NCBI RefSeq assembly: GCF_028201475.1
Contig: NZ_CP116384.1
Coordinates: 1,116,001 to 1,180,000 of the forward strand
Length of the DNA: 64,000 nucleotides
Reading direction: 5' to 3'
Source: Vibrio sp. SCSIO 43137
GTDB taxonomy: Bacteria > Pseudomonadota > Gammaproteobacteria > Enterobacterales > Vibrionaceae
In this document: piece by piece, positions 54,744-63,474 of the stretch
Position numbering within the stretch: the first letter of the stretch is position 1
Layout of the letters: each line of letters starts with the position of its first letter
Notes under the pieces: generated by a model
Databases searched by the model: none
Told to the model about the DNA's origin: nothing
Seen by the model: the letters and a program-made list of their open reading frames with translations, nothing else
Made by a program: the position numbers and the translations under genes

Positions 54744-57428
54744 TCAGACAATATTCCTTGGCGCAAAGGAGAAATGGGTAAACTCAGACTTGTATTTAGA
54801 CTCGCCAAGCTTCTTCACTTTTGCTACCCCCATTTTGTAGTTGTAGTTACCACTTATCTGATCAACCACCCGCGCACTTAATGAGTTAGCCGGATTTTTC
54901 ATATCCATCATATTGGAGAAAAGTACCCCCTGCTTAGTCACGGTTGTAACAATAGCAATGGCTTTAATGGCCGCACTGTCCAGTTGGATATGGCCATTCT
55001 CCAACAAACGGCTGAACTGGAAGTCATCGCCTTCTACACCGAGGATAGTGTCCTTAAAGTTAGCTACCCGTTCTGAATAGACCAACACTTCATCGCCGGA
55101 TTCAATACCCCGTTTCGCAGCATCGTCCGGATGTATCTCAATCCAGTTTTCCGGCCAGCGCTGGCGGATGTAATCACGCCTTTCATAATCATCAAAACCG
55201 GACTGCCAGATCTCATTAATGCGCCCGTTAGAAAACCAGAGTTCATCCTGTTTGGGAGATAACCATGCGTGGAAATCACTAAACAAGTTCCACGGGTGCT
55301 TTTGCAGATTAACCTTGCCGGTCTGGCTGTTAAAAAAGGTCAGTTGCTTACGCATCACATTAGCCCCTTTCGCACCATTCTTCAGCCCTTTTTTGTCCAG
55401 CTCCTCATAGCTCATTTCTGTATCGTGCAGGCGTTTAGTACCTACCAGCTGTTTGGTGTCATAGTTATAAAACACCGGTCCCTGAATACCCTCTGTACCG
55501 AACTCGGCCATCTTCTGATGCAAGGTTTTGCCTTCTTCCCGCGCGGCAACCTTAATCATATTAAAATCTTTACGGCTTCCGCGGCTAAAGCGGGAGGACT
55601 CTTCTGCCACCTCATTAGCGTTCTGCCAGTCAAAGCCGTCAAACCCCATCTTCTGCGCCAGCCTGGAGATAATCCACCAGTCAGGTTTCGCTTCGCCCGG
55701 TGCATCAGTAAACTTCTGATACAGCCGTAAACGTCTTTCGCCATTGGCGCGCATAAAGTTCTCTTCCCCCCACGTTGCTGCCGGGAAAACAATATCAGCA
55801 AACTCTTTGCCAATAGGATCACGCAGGTAGATATCCTGATTGATCACGACAGTGCCACCGGAATCCGCCCGTTTTTTCAGTGTCTCAATAATGCTCTGCT
55901 TATCACTGCTGGTTACCTGATGCGGATTGGCTCTGGTGAGCTGATGAAATTTCTCCCTTAGCCCGTTACTTCCCGACATGGCCTGAATCCATGTAGTACC
56001 GATAACATGAGCAAAGCGGGTATGGCCGGAATAGAGGTACCGGTCGGTATCAATGGCCCTGCGTCTGCGCCCCGGTAGCTTTTCCGGTGATTTATTTCTC
56101 GGCAGGCTACCACCTTTTACCCCGCCACGCTGATGTCCGCCGAAACGTCCGATAATCCGCCCTTCCCTTCCGCCGGTGCCAATAATGGTAGCCAGAGAGG
56201 CGATAGCATTGGTATTGCCGGTGTTGTTTGACCAGTAGAAACCTTTCTCAATGCCGATCGACGCTTTGACCCGATTACCGTTAACCGGCTTAGCCAGCAT
56301 CTCTGCCGCCTGATAAATCTTACTGACATCAATACCGGCGATTTCAGCGGCATAGTCAGGCTCAAACTCCTGCTGAGCCAGATTCCACTTTTTGTAATCT
56401 TCGAACCCTTTGGTCTGGAACTTGCCCCATGTGGTGCGCCACTGCCAAGGTGTATTACGGGTTCCCTGACCAAACCCGGAGTTAGATTCCCACTGGCTGT
56501 TTACCCAGTTTTCAATCCACTCATCATCCTGCCAGCCATTCTGCATAATCACCCGGATAATGGCGCCCAACACCAGATTATCGGAGCCGGGATTGATATC
56601 CAGATGCAGGCCGCCATGTTGCTTCAGCCATGCCGTACCTGCCGTTTCACGCGGGTTGAGGATGATGGTTTTCATCCCCCTTTGTACCGCCGGCATTATG
56701 TACTGAGTAAAAATAATCGTCTTGGTTTCGTAAGGGTCGGTACCGCAGATCATCAGAGTATCGGCGCTGCCCCAGTCGTCGTAACTGGGTGCGAAGTTAT
56801 CAAAACCAGCATCCCTGAAACCGGGCGTAGAGGTCACATCCGATGGCGTATCGTGGAAGGTAAAGTTAGCCGTTTTAATATGCCTCAGGGCATACTTGGT
56901 TATGGCATAAGTATTTTCAATATACTGATAAGAATAGGTTTTTACGCTGTAAGCATTCTCGCCATGCTGATTAATCACATGCTTACCGACTTCAGCCGCC
57001 ACTTCTAATGCCAATTCCCACTCTACCGGCTGAAGATCACCATTAATCCTCATCAGTGGCTTCTGTAAACGGTCACGGGTAAGAGTATCCGGGTTATACA
57101 GTTTCTGCGCCAGAAGGCCGCCACGGATAGAACCATCCCCCAGCTTATTCACCACTTTAGAATCCTGATCCGGCAGAACCAACACATGATGAGGCTGACC
57201 ATTATGCTGCACTATATTGTGCTGCTGAGGTGCTACCCAGATCTGCAGTGTGTTGGTCGGAAAATCAACGCCAAAAGCGTTTTCATCCGCTTTAGGCCCG
57301 CCGGAAGCTGAAGAGACCGGCCAGCGATAAACCTTATAGCCGCAGGCAACCACACAGTAGTCACAGGCGGTGGTGATTACATCGGCATTTTTCGGAGGCA
57401 GTAACACTTCGATATCTTGCTTATCCAT
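54744..57428 (-). CDS. idrA: Arsenite-oxidase-family molybdopterin subunit, probable iodate reductase IdrA
   Basis: An 894-residue bis-MGD enzyme. The N-terminal CDYCVVACGYKVYRWP places Cys at 22, 25 and 29 with Ser of GDGSIRGG as the fourth position, the [3Fe-4S] pattern of AioA/IdrA. There is no own signal peptide; it should be exported with the Tat-bearing Rieske partner. The GRFGGHQRGG loop of the family is kept, but where AioA has its arsenite-contacting His the sequence reads TSTPGFRDAGFDN without His (alignment by eye). With two di-heme peroxidases in the operon, IdrA is more likely than AioA. No arsenic genes are nearby. GAGGAGG precedes the ATG. Confidence 0.85.
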   Translation of the reverse strand: MDKQDIEVLLPPKNADVITTACDYCVVACGYKVYRWPVSSASGGPKADENAFGVDFPTNTLQIWVAPQQHNIVQHNGQPHHVLVLPDQDSKVVNKLGDGSIRGGLLAQKLYNPDTLTRDRLQKPLMRINGDLQPVEWELALEVAAEVGKHVINQHGENAYSVKTYSYQYIENTYAITKYALRHIKTANFTFHDTPSDVTSTPGFRDAGFDNFAPSYDDWGSADTLMICGTDPYETKTIIFTQYIMPAVQRGMKTIILNPRETAGTAWLKQHGGLHLDINPGSDNLVLGAIIRVIMQNGWQDDEWIENWVNSQWESNSGFGQGTRNTPWQWRTTWGKFQTKGFEDYKKWNLAQQEFEPDYAAEIAGIDVSKIYQAAEMLAKPVNGNRVKASIGIEKGFYWSNNTGNTNAIASLATIIGTGGREGRIIGRFGGHQRGGVKGGSLPRNKSPEKLPGRRRRAIDTDRYLYSGHTRFAHVIGTTWIQAMSGSNGLREKFHQLTRANPHQVTSSDKQSIIETLKKRADSGGTVVINQDIYLRDPIGKEFADIVFPAATWGEENFMRANGERRLRLYQKFTDAPGEAKPDWWIISRLAQKMGFDGFDWQNANEVAEESSRFSRGSRKDFNMIKVAAREEGKTLHQKMAEFGTEGIQGPVFYNYDTKQLVGTKRLHDTEMSYEELDKKGLKNGAKGANVMRKQLTFFNSQTGKVNLQKHPWNLFSDFHAWLSPKQDELWFSNGRINEIWQSGFDDYERRDYIRQRWPENWIEIHPDDAAKRGIESGDEVLVYSERVANFKDTILGVEGDDFQFSRLLENGHIQLDSAAIKAIAIVTTVTKQGVLFSNMMDMKNPANSLSARVVDQISGNYNYKMGVAKVKKLGESKYKSEFTHFSFAPRNIV

Positions 57429-58010
57429 TTAAACCTCCTCAACATCAATCAGGTTTTTGTTGCGGCCGAAAATCAGCCCCATCACACCAACGGCGTAGAT
57501 ATCATCACCCTCTATCTCCAGCATTACCTGAGGGATACTCTCAAAGGCCTGACCGGAAACCACAATACCGTGACGGCGCAAATCAAAAGTAGAGAGATGG
57601 AAAGGACACTGGCCGACAATCCTGTGTTCATCAACGGCTTTATAGCTGTTACTCAATGGCCCTCCTTTATGGGTGCATACCATGGAAAAGGCGACAATAT
57701 CTTTCTCTTTTCCTAGTCCGCCACCACACTCCACAGCAGTTTTCACCAACATAGCAACTGAATTCGGTCCGTCATCGGGATAGTTAAAATGAACCGGCTC
57801 ATGATTATTAAGGCCGGATAAGCTGGCGATTCTTTTACGCGGATAACCAACCACTCTCGCCTCTGCTTCAACAGCATCCTGATCGTTGAGATAGAGAGTA
57901 ACGGGCACCAGTGCCACTGTCGTCGCCGCACCTGAGTAGAGCAGAAAATCCCTGCGCGACATCATGCATTTATTGTGACTCTTTGCGGAGTCCAGAGCTT
58001 TATTGGTCAT
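57429..58010 (-). CDS. idrB: Rieske iron-sulfur subunit, probable IdrB
   Basis: A 193-residue Rieske protein partnering the molybdopterin subunit. The Tat signal SRRDFLLYSG begins at residue 18. The [2Fe-2S] ligands are Cys112/His114 in CTHKGG and Cys135/His138 in CPFHLSTF. The two extra Cys that form a disulfide in high-potential Rieske proteins are replaced (Gly and Phe), as in some AioB/IdrB, so a lower potential is expected. It lies directly between the peroxidase (TAATG overlap) and idrA. Confidence 0.87.
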   Translation of the reverse strand: MTNKALDSAKSHNKCMMSRRDFLLYSGAATTVALVPVTLYLNDQDAVEAEARVVGYPRKRIASLSGLNNHEPVHFNYPDDGPNSVAMLVKTAVECGGGLGKEKDIVAFSMVCTHKGGPLSNSYKAVDEHRIVGQCPFHLSTFDLRRHGIVVSGQAFESIPQVMLEIEGDDIYAVGVMGLIFGRNKNLIDVEEV

Positions 58011-59176
58011 TATTTTTTCGCCTCTGCTAACTCTTGTTCACTAAACAGCCGTTGATAACCGGGCAACTCGGGTTCTTCGATTAAGATAGGCTCACCGGAA
58101 AAGGCCTCAACAAAAGAGAGCAGATCTTGTTTCTCTTGTTCCGTTAGCCCCAGAGGGCGAATCAGTTCAGATTTGGTCTGCGGGAATCCGGTACTGCGTC
58201 CGTCAGAGGCAACGCCGCCACGGTTATAAAACTCAATCACCTCTTTAAGGCTTGGTATCACACCGTTATGCATATACGGTGCGGTATATTTGCTATAACG
58301 AAGGCTTGGGGTGCGGAAGGTGCCGAGCATCTCTTTGCGTTTGGCTCGGAAATAGCCACCGGGATCCGCCTTGAGGGTGCGGTACATCTCTTCCGTCACC
58401 CCTTTTGAGTAGAGTTCCCAGCGGAACGTTATCTGAGCCATACCATCATCCTGCCACCATGGGCTTGGCGGAACACCGATATTGTAGAAGGCCTGATCAG
58501 AAGCGAGCGGCCCGTTATGACAGGCAATACACTGTGCCTTGGTTTCAAATAGTTGTTTTCCCCTGATTTGCGACTCAGTCAGAGCGGTTTTATCGCCAAG
58601 CAGGTAGCGGTCAACCGGTGTATCCCGCTGAACTAAGGTTCGCTCAAAGGCAGCGATGGCCCGCCATGCATTGTGGATCTTAGGTGACTTATCTCCAAAC
58701 ACCTGACGAAAACGCTCTACATAATCAGGGATCAGCGCCAGACGCGCTTCCATAATGTCATCTTCACCGTTACCGGCCACCGCGCCTTTTGCTGCCGCAG
58801 GAGCTTGTTTTTCAAGGGACATGGCACTGCCCGCCCAGAACAATTTATCATAGTAGGCTGAGTTAATAATGGTCTGACTGTTGCGCCAATGAACCGTACC
58901 GGGATAACCCATAGAGAGATCATCAGGAAAGCCCCAACCCTGAGTTTGTATATGACAAGCCGAACAAGGCATTGAAGTATCACCACTTAACCGGCCGTCA
59001 AAAAACAGCATTTTGCCCAGTTCAATCTTCTCTGGTGTCTGTGGGTTGTCAGCGGGGACAGGCACCTCACCGAGAGGAGCCAGTTTTGCCTCAGCGTAAG
59101 CCGTACTACTAAACAGAGTGCTGTTGAGCAGGGATGCAAGGAGAGTCAGAAACAAAACGGCACTAGTTTTTGGCAT
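58010..59176 (-). CDS. Di-heme cytochrome c peroxidase, probable IdrP
   Basis: A 388-residue periplasmic peroxidase of the CCP/MauG superfamily with a signal peptide (LFLTLLASLLNSTLFSSTAYA). Two heme c sites are visible: CSACH and CIACH. TAPYMHNGVIPSLKEVIEFY is a family signature near the C-terminus. The ATG at 59176 has GAGGAG upstream; it overlaps the previous gene by 14 bp. Proposed role in the idr system: removing H2O2 or reactive oxyiodine intermediates. Confidence 0.88.
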   Translation of the reverse strand: MPKTSAVLFLTLLASLLNSTLFSSTAYAEAKLAPLGEVPVPADNPQTPEKIELGKMLFFDGRLSGDTSMPCSACHIQTQGWGFPDDLSMGYPGTVHWRNSQTIINSAYYDKLFWAGSAMSLEKQAPAAAKGAVAGNGEDDIMEARLALIPDYVERFRQVFGDKSPKIHNAWRAIAAFERTLVQRDTPVDRYLLGDKTALTESQIRGKQLFETKAQCIACHNGPLASDQAFYNIGVPPSPWWQDDGMAQITFRWELYSKGVTEEMYRTLKADPGGYFRAKRKEMLGTFRTPSLRYSKYTAPYMHNGVIPSLKEVIEFYNRGGVASDGRSTGFPQTKSELIRPLGLTEQEKQDLLSFVEAFSGEPILIEEPELPGYQRLFSEQELAEAKK

Positions 59177-60242
59177 TTTCCCACTCCTCTGTGTATTCGT
59201 AATCAAAGTCGTATTGCTTATATTCAAATTCAGACCCCGTTAGCGGATCACCGGAAAGTGCATTAAGAAAAGCCACCAGAGCCTGCTGTTGTCCGGCAGT
59301 AAGATTAAGAGGCTTAATGCGTGGATCTTTAAATCTGTCTTCGCCGCCGCCCTGATTATAAAAAGCGACAACCTCTTCCAGCGTCGTCAGCATACCGTTA
59401 TGCATATAAGGCGCGGTGTAGCGTAGTTCCCGCAATGACGGAGTAATAAAGCTACCGCGATCGCTTCCGTCAGCTTTATGTAACTGCACATGAGCACCGA
59501 CATCCCGCTTTAGCTCCAGATAATCAGGCACGCCCATAAACATATTGAAGGCAATAAAGGTTTGGTGGCGCAGAGGATCGCGAAAGATATCAAAGTTCTC
59601 AGGCACACCGGTATTGTACGCGTTTCCGTCGCTAAACAGCTCACCACTGTGGCACTGACTACAACCAGCCTGACCATAAAAAAGTTCACGCCCCTGCTCC
59701 GCTAATGGAGACAGAGCTCCGCTGTCGACAGGTGCATTTCGTGAGGTCAGGGTTTTGATATATTCAGGCAACGCCTTTCTGGCACCGCCGTTGGAAGGCT
59801 CGCCCAAGCCAGCTTTGCGAAACAGTTCAACATAGATCGGATCCTGCTTCATGCGCTCCTGCATCAGGCGCATATCCATGTTCATCAGCCAGTCTTCGGT
59901 AATATTTTCGCGGACCACATCGTTCAGGCTGGTACCGATTCTGCCGTCATGAAACCAGACGGTTTTATAGCTGGTATTTATCAGCGAAGGAACGTTACGG
60001 AACCCTTTGCTGCCGGTATAAGCCGGCCCTAACGCATCCGGATGAGCGTAACCGTGTTCAGGAATATGACAACTGGCGCAAGAGAGAGAGTCATCACCGG
60101 ACAAACGGGTATCAAAGAACATTCTTTTACCCAATTCAGCCAGCGGAGCATTAATTTCTTGTGGCGGTAAAGCTGCAAATCCGCGTAACGGGATCATCAA
60201 GACCGCAATCAGCCAGAAACTATGCTTGGCTATTGCTTTCAT
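59163..60242 (-). CDS. Di-heme cytochrome c peroxidase, probable IdrP (first gene)
   Basis: A 359-residue periplasmic di-heme peroxidase: signal peptide at the start (HSFWLIAVLMIPLRGFAA), heme motifs CASCH and CSQCH, and TAPYMHNGMLTTLEEVVAFY near the end. It is a paralogue of the downstream peroxidase but clearly diverged. It opens the four-gene operon; AAGGAAG lies before the ATG. It faces the HEAT-repeat gene. Confidence 0.88.
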   Translation of the reverse strand: MKAIAKHSFWLIAVLMIPLRGFAALPPQEINAPLAELGKRMFFDTRLSGDDSLSCASCHIPEHGYAHPDALGPAYTGSKGFRNVPSLINTSYKTVWFHDGRIGTSLNDVVRENITEDWLMNMDMRLMQERMKQDPIYVELFRKAGLGEPSNGGARKALPEYIKTLTSRNAPVDSGALSPLAEQGRELFYGQAGCSQCHSGELFSDGNAYNTGVPENFDIFRDPLRHQTFIAFNMFMGVPDYLELKRDVGAHVQLHKADGSDRGSFITPSLRELRYTAPYMHNGMLTTLEEVVAFYNQGGGEDRFKDPRIKPLNLTAGQQQALVAFLNALSGDPLTGSEFEYKQYDFDYEYTEEWENAKN

Positions 60243-60363
60243 TAAAACTTCCTTAGTTATTATTATTTAATCAGGTCGCTAATATTTGACCATCGTCACG
60301 ACTTATTAAATGCGAGTGGTTATTATTAGCAATCTCAACAAATATATACTATTTCAAATTTCA

Positions 60364-62352
60364 ATGCCCTCTGAACTTCTCATTAACGCTATAAATTCCA
60401 CAATAAATTCTGGTACTTGTGATCAAAAAGTACTGGCAATATCCGCTTTAACACACTTGCCGGATTCCGATGACTTGCTGGAACAATGCTTACTTGATCA
60501 GGATGGAGAGATTGTGCTCTCTGCCTGCCACGCCTTAAAGCAGCGCGAATCTGTTAACACGTCTTTGTTGATTCAGATGGCTGTTGAACATCCGCAAACA
60601 GATGTGCGGTTAGCTTCCCTTGAAGTGCTGAATATTTACGGTCAGGGCCGGCAGTACACCGAAGCTCTGTTAGCCCTGCTGACTGATGAATGTGAACAGT
60701 GGCAGGATGAATGGGATAACAGTTTTGATATTCAGCTTCAGGCGGCAAAAAACTTACTCAGCCAACCCCACTTATTCAGCGAAGATGATATTCAACAGAT
60801 CATTAACCGTTACCAGGATGATCCTGAACCGGAGTTGGCACAAACCCTGTGCTATCTGATAGCTAAGGTAAAACCAGAGTGGCTTGCTCAGCAGATTAAA
60901 CAGACCACTGGCGCGCAGCAGAGGCAGATAGTAAAAGCTTTGCAGGATAAAGCGGCCCTATACCGCGCGGCAAAATCTGCTGACCCGGTGGTAAAACGGA
61001 TTGCCATTCAACGGCTGGCAAAACTGGATACCCGCGAGTATCTTCAGGATTTTTTACTGTGGCTGAATGATGCTGATTTTGACGTATTCCGTTGCTCGGC
61101 AGATAAGCTGGATGACTGGAACTACCCAGTTGGTCATCAGCACCTTGAACCGCTTATCTCTTCCGGCAGACACAAACTGGATTACGCCCTGCCCTTGCTA
61201 GGCGAACAGGCATTTTTGCAGCTAAGCCAATTGTGGCAGAAGAGACAACTACCCTCGCATAACCTGCCTGCTTATCTCAGACTGGCGCAGAAATATAACC
61301 AGCTATCAGATGAGCTATTAACGGAGTATTGCCAACAGTTTTACAGGCTGAAAACCGCAGAACAACTAGAGTCTCTGCAAATACTAACCACAGATAAACC
61401 CCTTCTGCTTCCGGTCGCTTTCCTGCGTCAGTGTCTGGAGAGTGAAGCGCTGGATAACAGTGTCAGGCGTTTGCTGATTGCTCACCTGACAAACACAAAG
61501 TCAGAGCCCCATATCGACTATCTGAAAAGCCTTTATTTCCCTGCACACAATAGAATTGATGCAAAAGAGCCTGCTGAAGAAATTGCCATTATAGACGAAG
61601 CAGAAACAGAAGATGTCCAGCAAACCTCTACCTTATCTGCCTTGCTAAGCCAGTCTCAATCCCGTCAACCCGAAGTCAGTTATGATAATCCTCTGCCACA
61701 GGAATTAGAGCACTTTGAACCACTGCTTCAACATCAGCAGACCCGTTTTTCCTCTGGACGAAAAAACAAGGTTGCCCGTATTGAGTCCTTATCGGCTCAG
61801 ACATTAGCCCGCCAGCTCTGCAGCGATCGCGAATGGATAGAACAAGCTCTTAAAACCAGCCCTGATAACGATGTGCTAAAGGCCTGCGTTCAGTTCGGTA
61901 TCAACTACCCTTCAGTACGCTCAGCAGAGGCGGATAGCTGGCTGTATAGCTCAGATTCAGATGCACAAAAGCAGTTGTTAACCATAGAGTGGCTGGGTGA
62001 CGGCATCCCTGAAACCTTTATTCAAAAAGCACTGGTTCATGCCAACCCAGCCCTGACAGTTAAAGTTATCCGGTATTGCCACGATAAACAGCAACTGAAC
62101 TTTCTGCTAAACCACCCGTTTATCGATGTAAAAAAGCAGGCGTTTAAGCAGTTGTTGGTGTTAGCTGGTGATCAACCGGAACAGTTACATACCTTGATAG
62201 CAAAGGCACTTAATTGTGATGAACTGGTTGATCTGATTTCTGTAAAGCAGTTAGAAACAAATGAAGAGTTGTTATCTGAGCAGATTGAGGCAGGAAGCCT
62301 GACCGCACTAGCCGCAGCCGTGCGATATCTGAAAGAACTAAAAGACAGCTAA
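60364..62352 (+). CDS. HEAT-repeat protein, unknown
   Basis: A ~662-residue protein of stacked helical HEAT-like repeats (VLAISALTHLPDSDDLLEQC, DPVVKRIAIQRLAKLDTREY). A charged, low-complexity linker (AEEIAIIDEAETEDVQQTST) divides it into two solenoid blocks. No signal peptide is seen, so it is likely cytoplasmic. Neither the ATG at 60364 nor that at 60310 has a good ribosome binding site, so the start is uncertain. It is divergent from the idr-like operon and may be an assembly or chaperone scaffold for it, or unrelated. Confidence 0.75.
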   Translation: MPSELLINAINSTINSGTCDQKVLAISALTHLPDSDDLLEQCLLDQDGEIVLSACHALKQRESVNTSLLIQMAVEHPQTDVRLASLEVLNIYGQGRQYTEALLALLTDECEQWQDEWDNSFDIQLQAAKNLLSQPHLFSEDDIQQIINRYQDDPEPELAQTLCYLIAKVKPEWLAQQIKQTTGAQQRQIVKALQDKAALYRAAKSADPVVKRIAIQRLAKLDTREYLQDFLLWLNDADFDVFRCSADKLDDWNYPVGHQHLEPLISSGRHKLDYALPLLGEQAFLQLSQLWQKRQLPSHNLPAYLRLAQKYNQLSDELLTEYCQQFYRLKTAEQLESLQILTTDKPLLLPVAFLRQCLESEALDNSVRRLLIAHLTNTKSEPHIDYLKSLYFPAHNRIDAKEPAEEIAIIDEAETEDVQQTSTLSALLSQSQSRQPEVSYDNPLPQELEHFEPLLQHQQTRFSSGRKNKVARIESLSAQTLARQLCSDREWIEQALKTSPDNDVLKACVQFGINYPSVRSAEADSWLYSSDSDAQKQLLTIEWLGDGIPETFIQKALVHANPALTVKVIRYCHDKQQLNFLLNHPFIDVKKQAFKQLLVLAGDQPEQLHTLIAKALNCDELVDLISVKQLETNEELLSEQIEAGSLTALAAAVRYLKELKDS

Positions 62353-62391
62353 GGCAATGCCCACGTTCCATGAAATGCCCCAACCTCCTCA

Positions 62392-62573
62392 ATGGTATGG
62401 GCTCCTGTTTAGTTGACACTATTACCTTAGCCGAGTTTTCGGCAAAGGTGGGGAGTCCATACCATTGAGAGACAAATAGTGCTAGTCTTATCCATGGTAT
62501 GGGCTCCTGTTTAGTTGACACTATTACCTTAGCCGAGTTTTCGGCAAAGGTGGGGAGTCCATACCATTGAGAG
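62392..62573. repeat. Two identical 80 bp direct repeats, each a hairpin
   Basis: Copies at 62392-62471 and 62494-62573 are identical over 80 bp with a 22 bp spacer. Within each, ATGGTATGGGCTCC at the start and GGGAGTCCATACCAT at the end form an imperfect stem. They fill the gap between the convergent HEAT and ulaE genes; the second copy ends 4 bp before the ulaE stop. Confidence 0.9.
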
Positions 62574-62577
62574 TGTG

Positions 62578-63465
62578 TTAATAGATAGCAGCAAATAACA
62601 GTGGCAAATCAGCATCCACGCAGGCTTTATTTAGTCTGCTTTGCGCGGTTCTGATGTTTTCCTTCCAGTTGTCATCCTGAGCCCACATTTCGATCACCAG
62701 CGGTACAACTATTTCATGTCGCTTCAGGGTTTTAAAGATAGAGACAAAATCCACTTCGCCTTCACCAATCACCAAGTCACGGAACTGACCTTTATAGTCG
62801 CCCTTCACCTTATAAGTGTCTTTCAGGTGAATCTGAGTGATTCTTGGTGCGCTTAGTGCCAGCTCAGTACAGGTATCGTAGTTCCAGCCGTTGATATTAC
62901 CCACATCAGGATAAGCGGTAAAAAACGGCGAGTTTACCTGACGGTTAAGTACCTCAAACTTACTTAGCGAGTTCAGATAGTCAGTATCCATAATCTCTAC
63001 CGACAACATCATGCCCGCTTTTTCAGCCAGCTTGGCGCAGTACTTCATCCCTTCAATAAAGCGCTGATGAGTCGTTTCATCGGCCGGCTCATAATAGACA
63101 TCGTAACCCGCTAACTGGATGTTTCTCACACCCAGTTTGTATGCCAGTGTGATTGCCTTTTCCATGTGAATAGCGGCCTGCTCGCGGATAGCTGCATCTG
63201 CTGAACCAAAAGGAAATTTACGGTGCGCACTCAGGCACATGGACTGCAGCGGCAGCCCGTGTTGTTCACAGAGATGGCGCAACTGATAGATTTCTTCATC
63301 GCTCCAGTCAAGACGGCTACGCCTTTCATCGGATTCATCAACGGAAATCTCCAGAAAATCAAACCCCAGCTCTTTAGCAGTGATGATCTTCTCCTGCCAC
63401 GATAGCTCTGCCGGAAGCGCTTTCTCATATAAGCCAACGCGATGGCGTTCCAGATTCTCGAACAT
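62578..63465 (-). CDS. ulaE: L-xylulose/L-ribulose-5-phosphate 3-epimerase
   Basis: A 295-residue xylose-isomerase-like TIM-barrel epimerase of L-ascorbate (and L-gulonate-type) catabolism. ELGFDFLEISVDESDERRSR and QLAGYDVYYEP match UlaE/SgaU; His and Glu metal ligands are in SVEIMDTDY and ITQIHLKDTY. It follows ulaD by 9 bp. Confidence 0.93.
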   Translation of the reverse strand: MFENLERHRVGLYEKALPAELSWQEKIITAKELGFDFLEISVDESDERRSRLDWSDEEIYQLRHLCEQHGLPLQSMCLSAHRKFPFGSADAAIREQAAIHMEKAITLAYKLGVRNIQLAGYDVYYEPADETTHQRFIEGMKYCAKLAEKAGMMLSVEIMDTDYLNSLSKFEVLNRQVNSPFFTAYPDVGNINGWNYDTCTELALSAPRITQIHLKDTYKVKGDYKGQFRDLVIGEGEVDFVSIFKTLKRHEIVVPLVIEMWAQDDNWKENIRTAQSRLNKACVDADLPLLFAAIY

Positions 63466-63474
63466 AATCTGCCC

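Noticed and set aside
54744..58010. Arsenite oxidase AioAB
   Set aside because: Fold family fits, but two peroxidase genes, no arsenic genes and an apparently changed substrate region favour iodate reductase; kept as the main alternative.
62392..62573. Integron attC/VCR sites
   Set aside because: No core-site (GTTRRRY-type) ends and no cassette-like short genes follow.
62392..62573. CRISPR array
   Set aside because: Only two 80 bp units with one 22 bp spacer and internal hairpins; not CRISPR-like.
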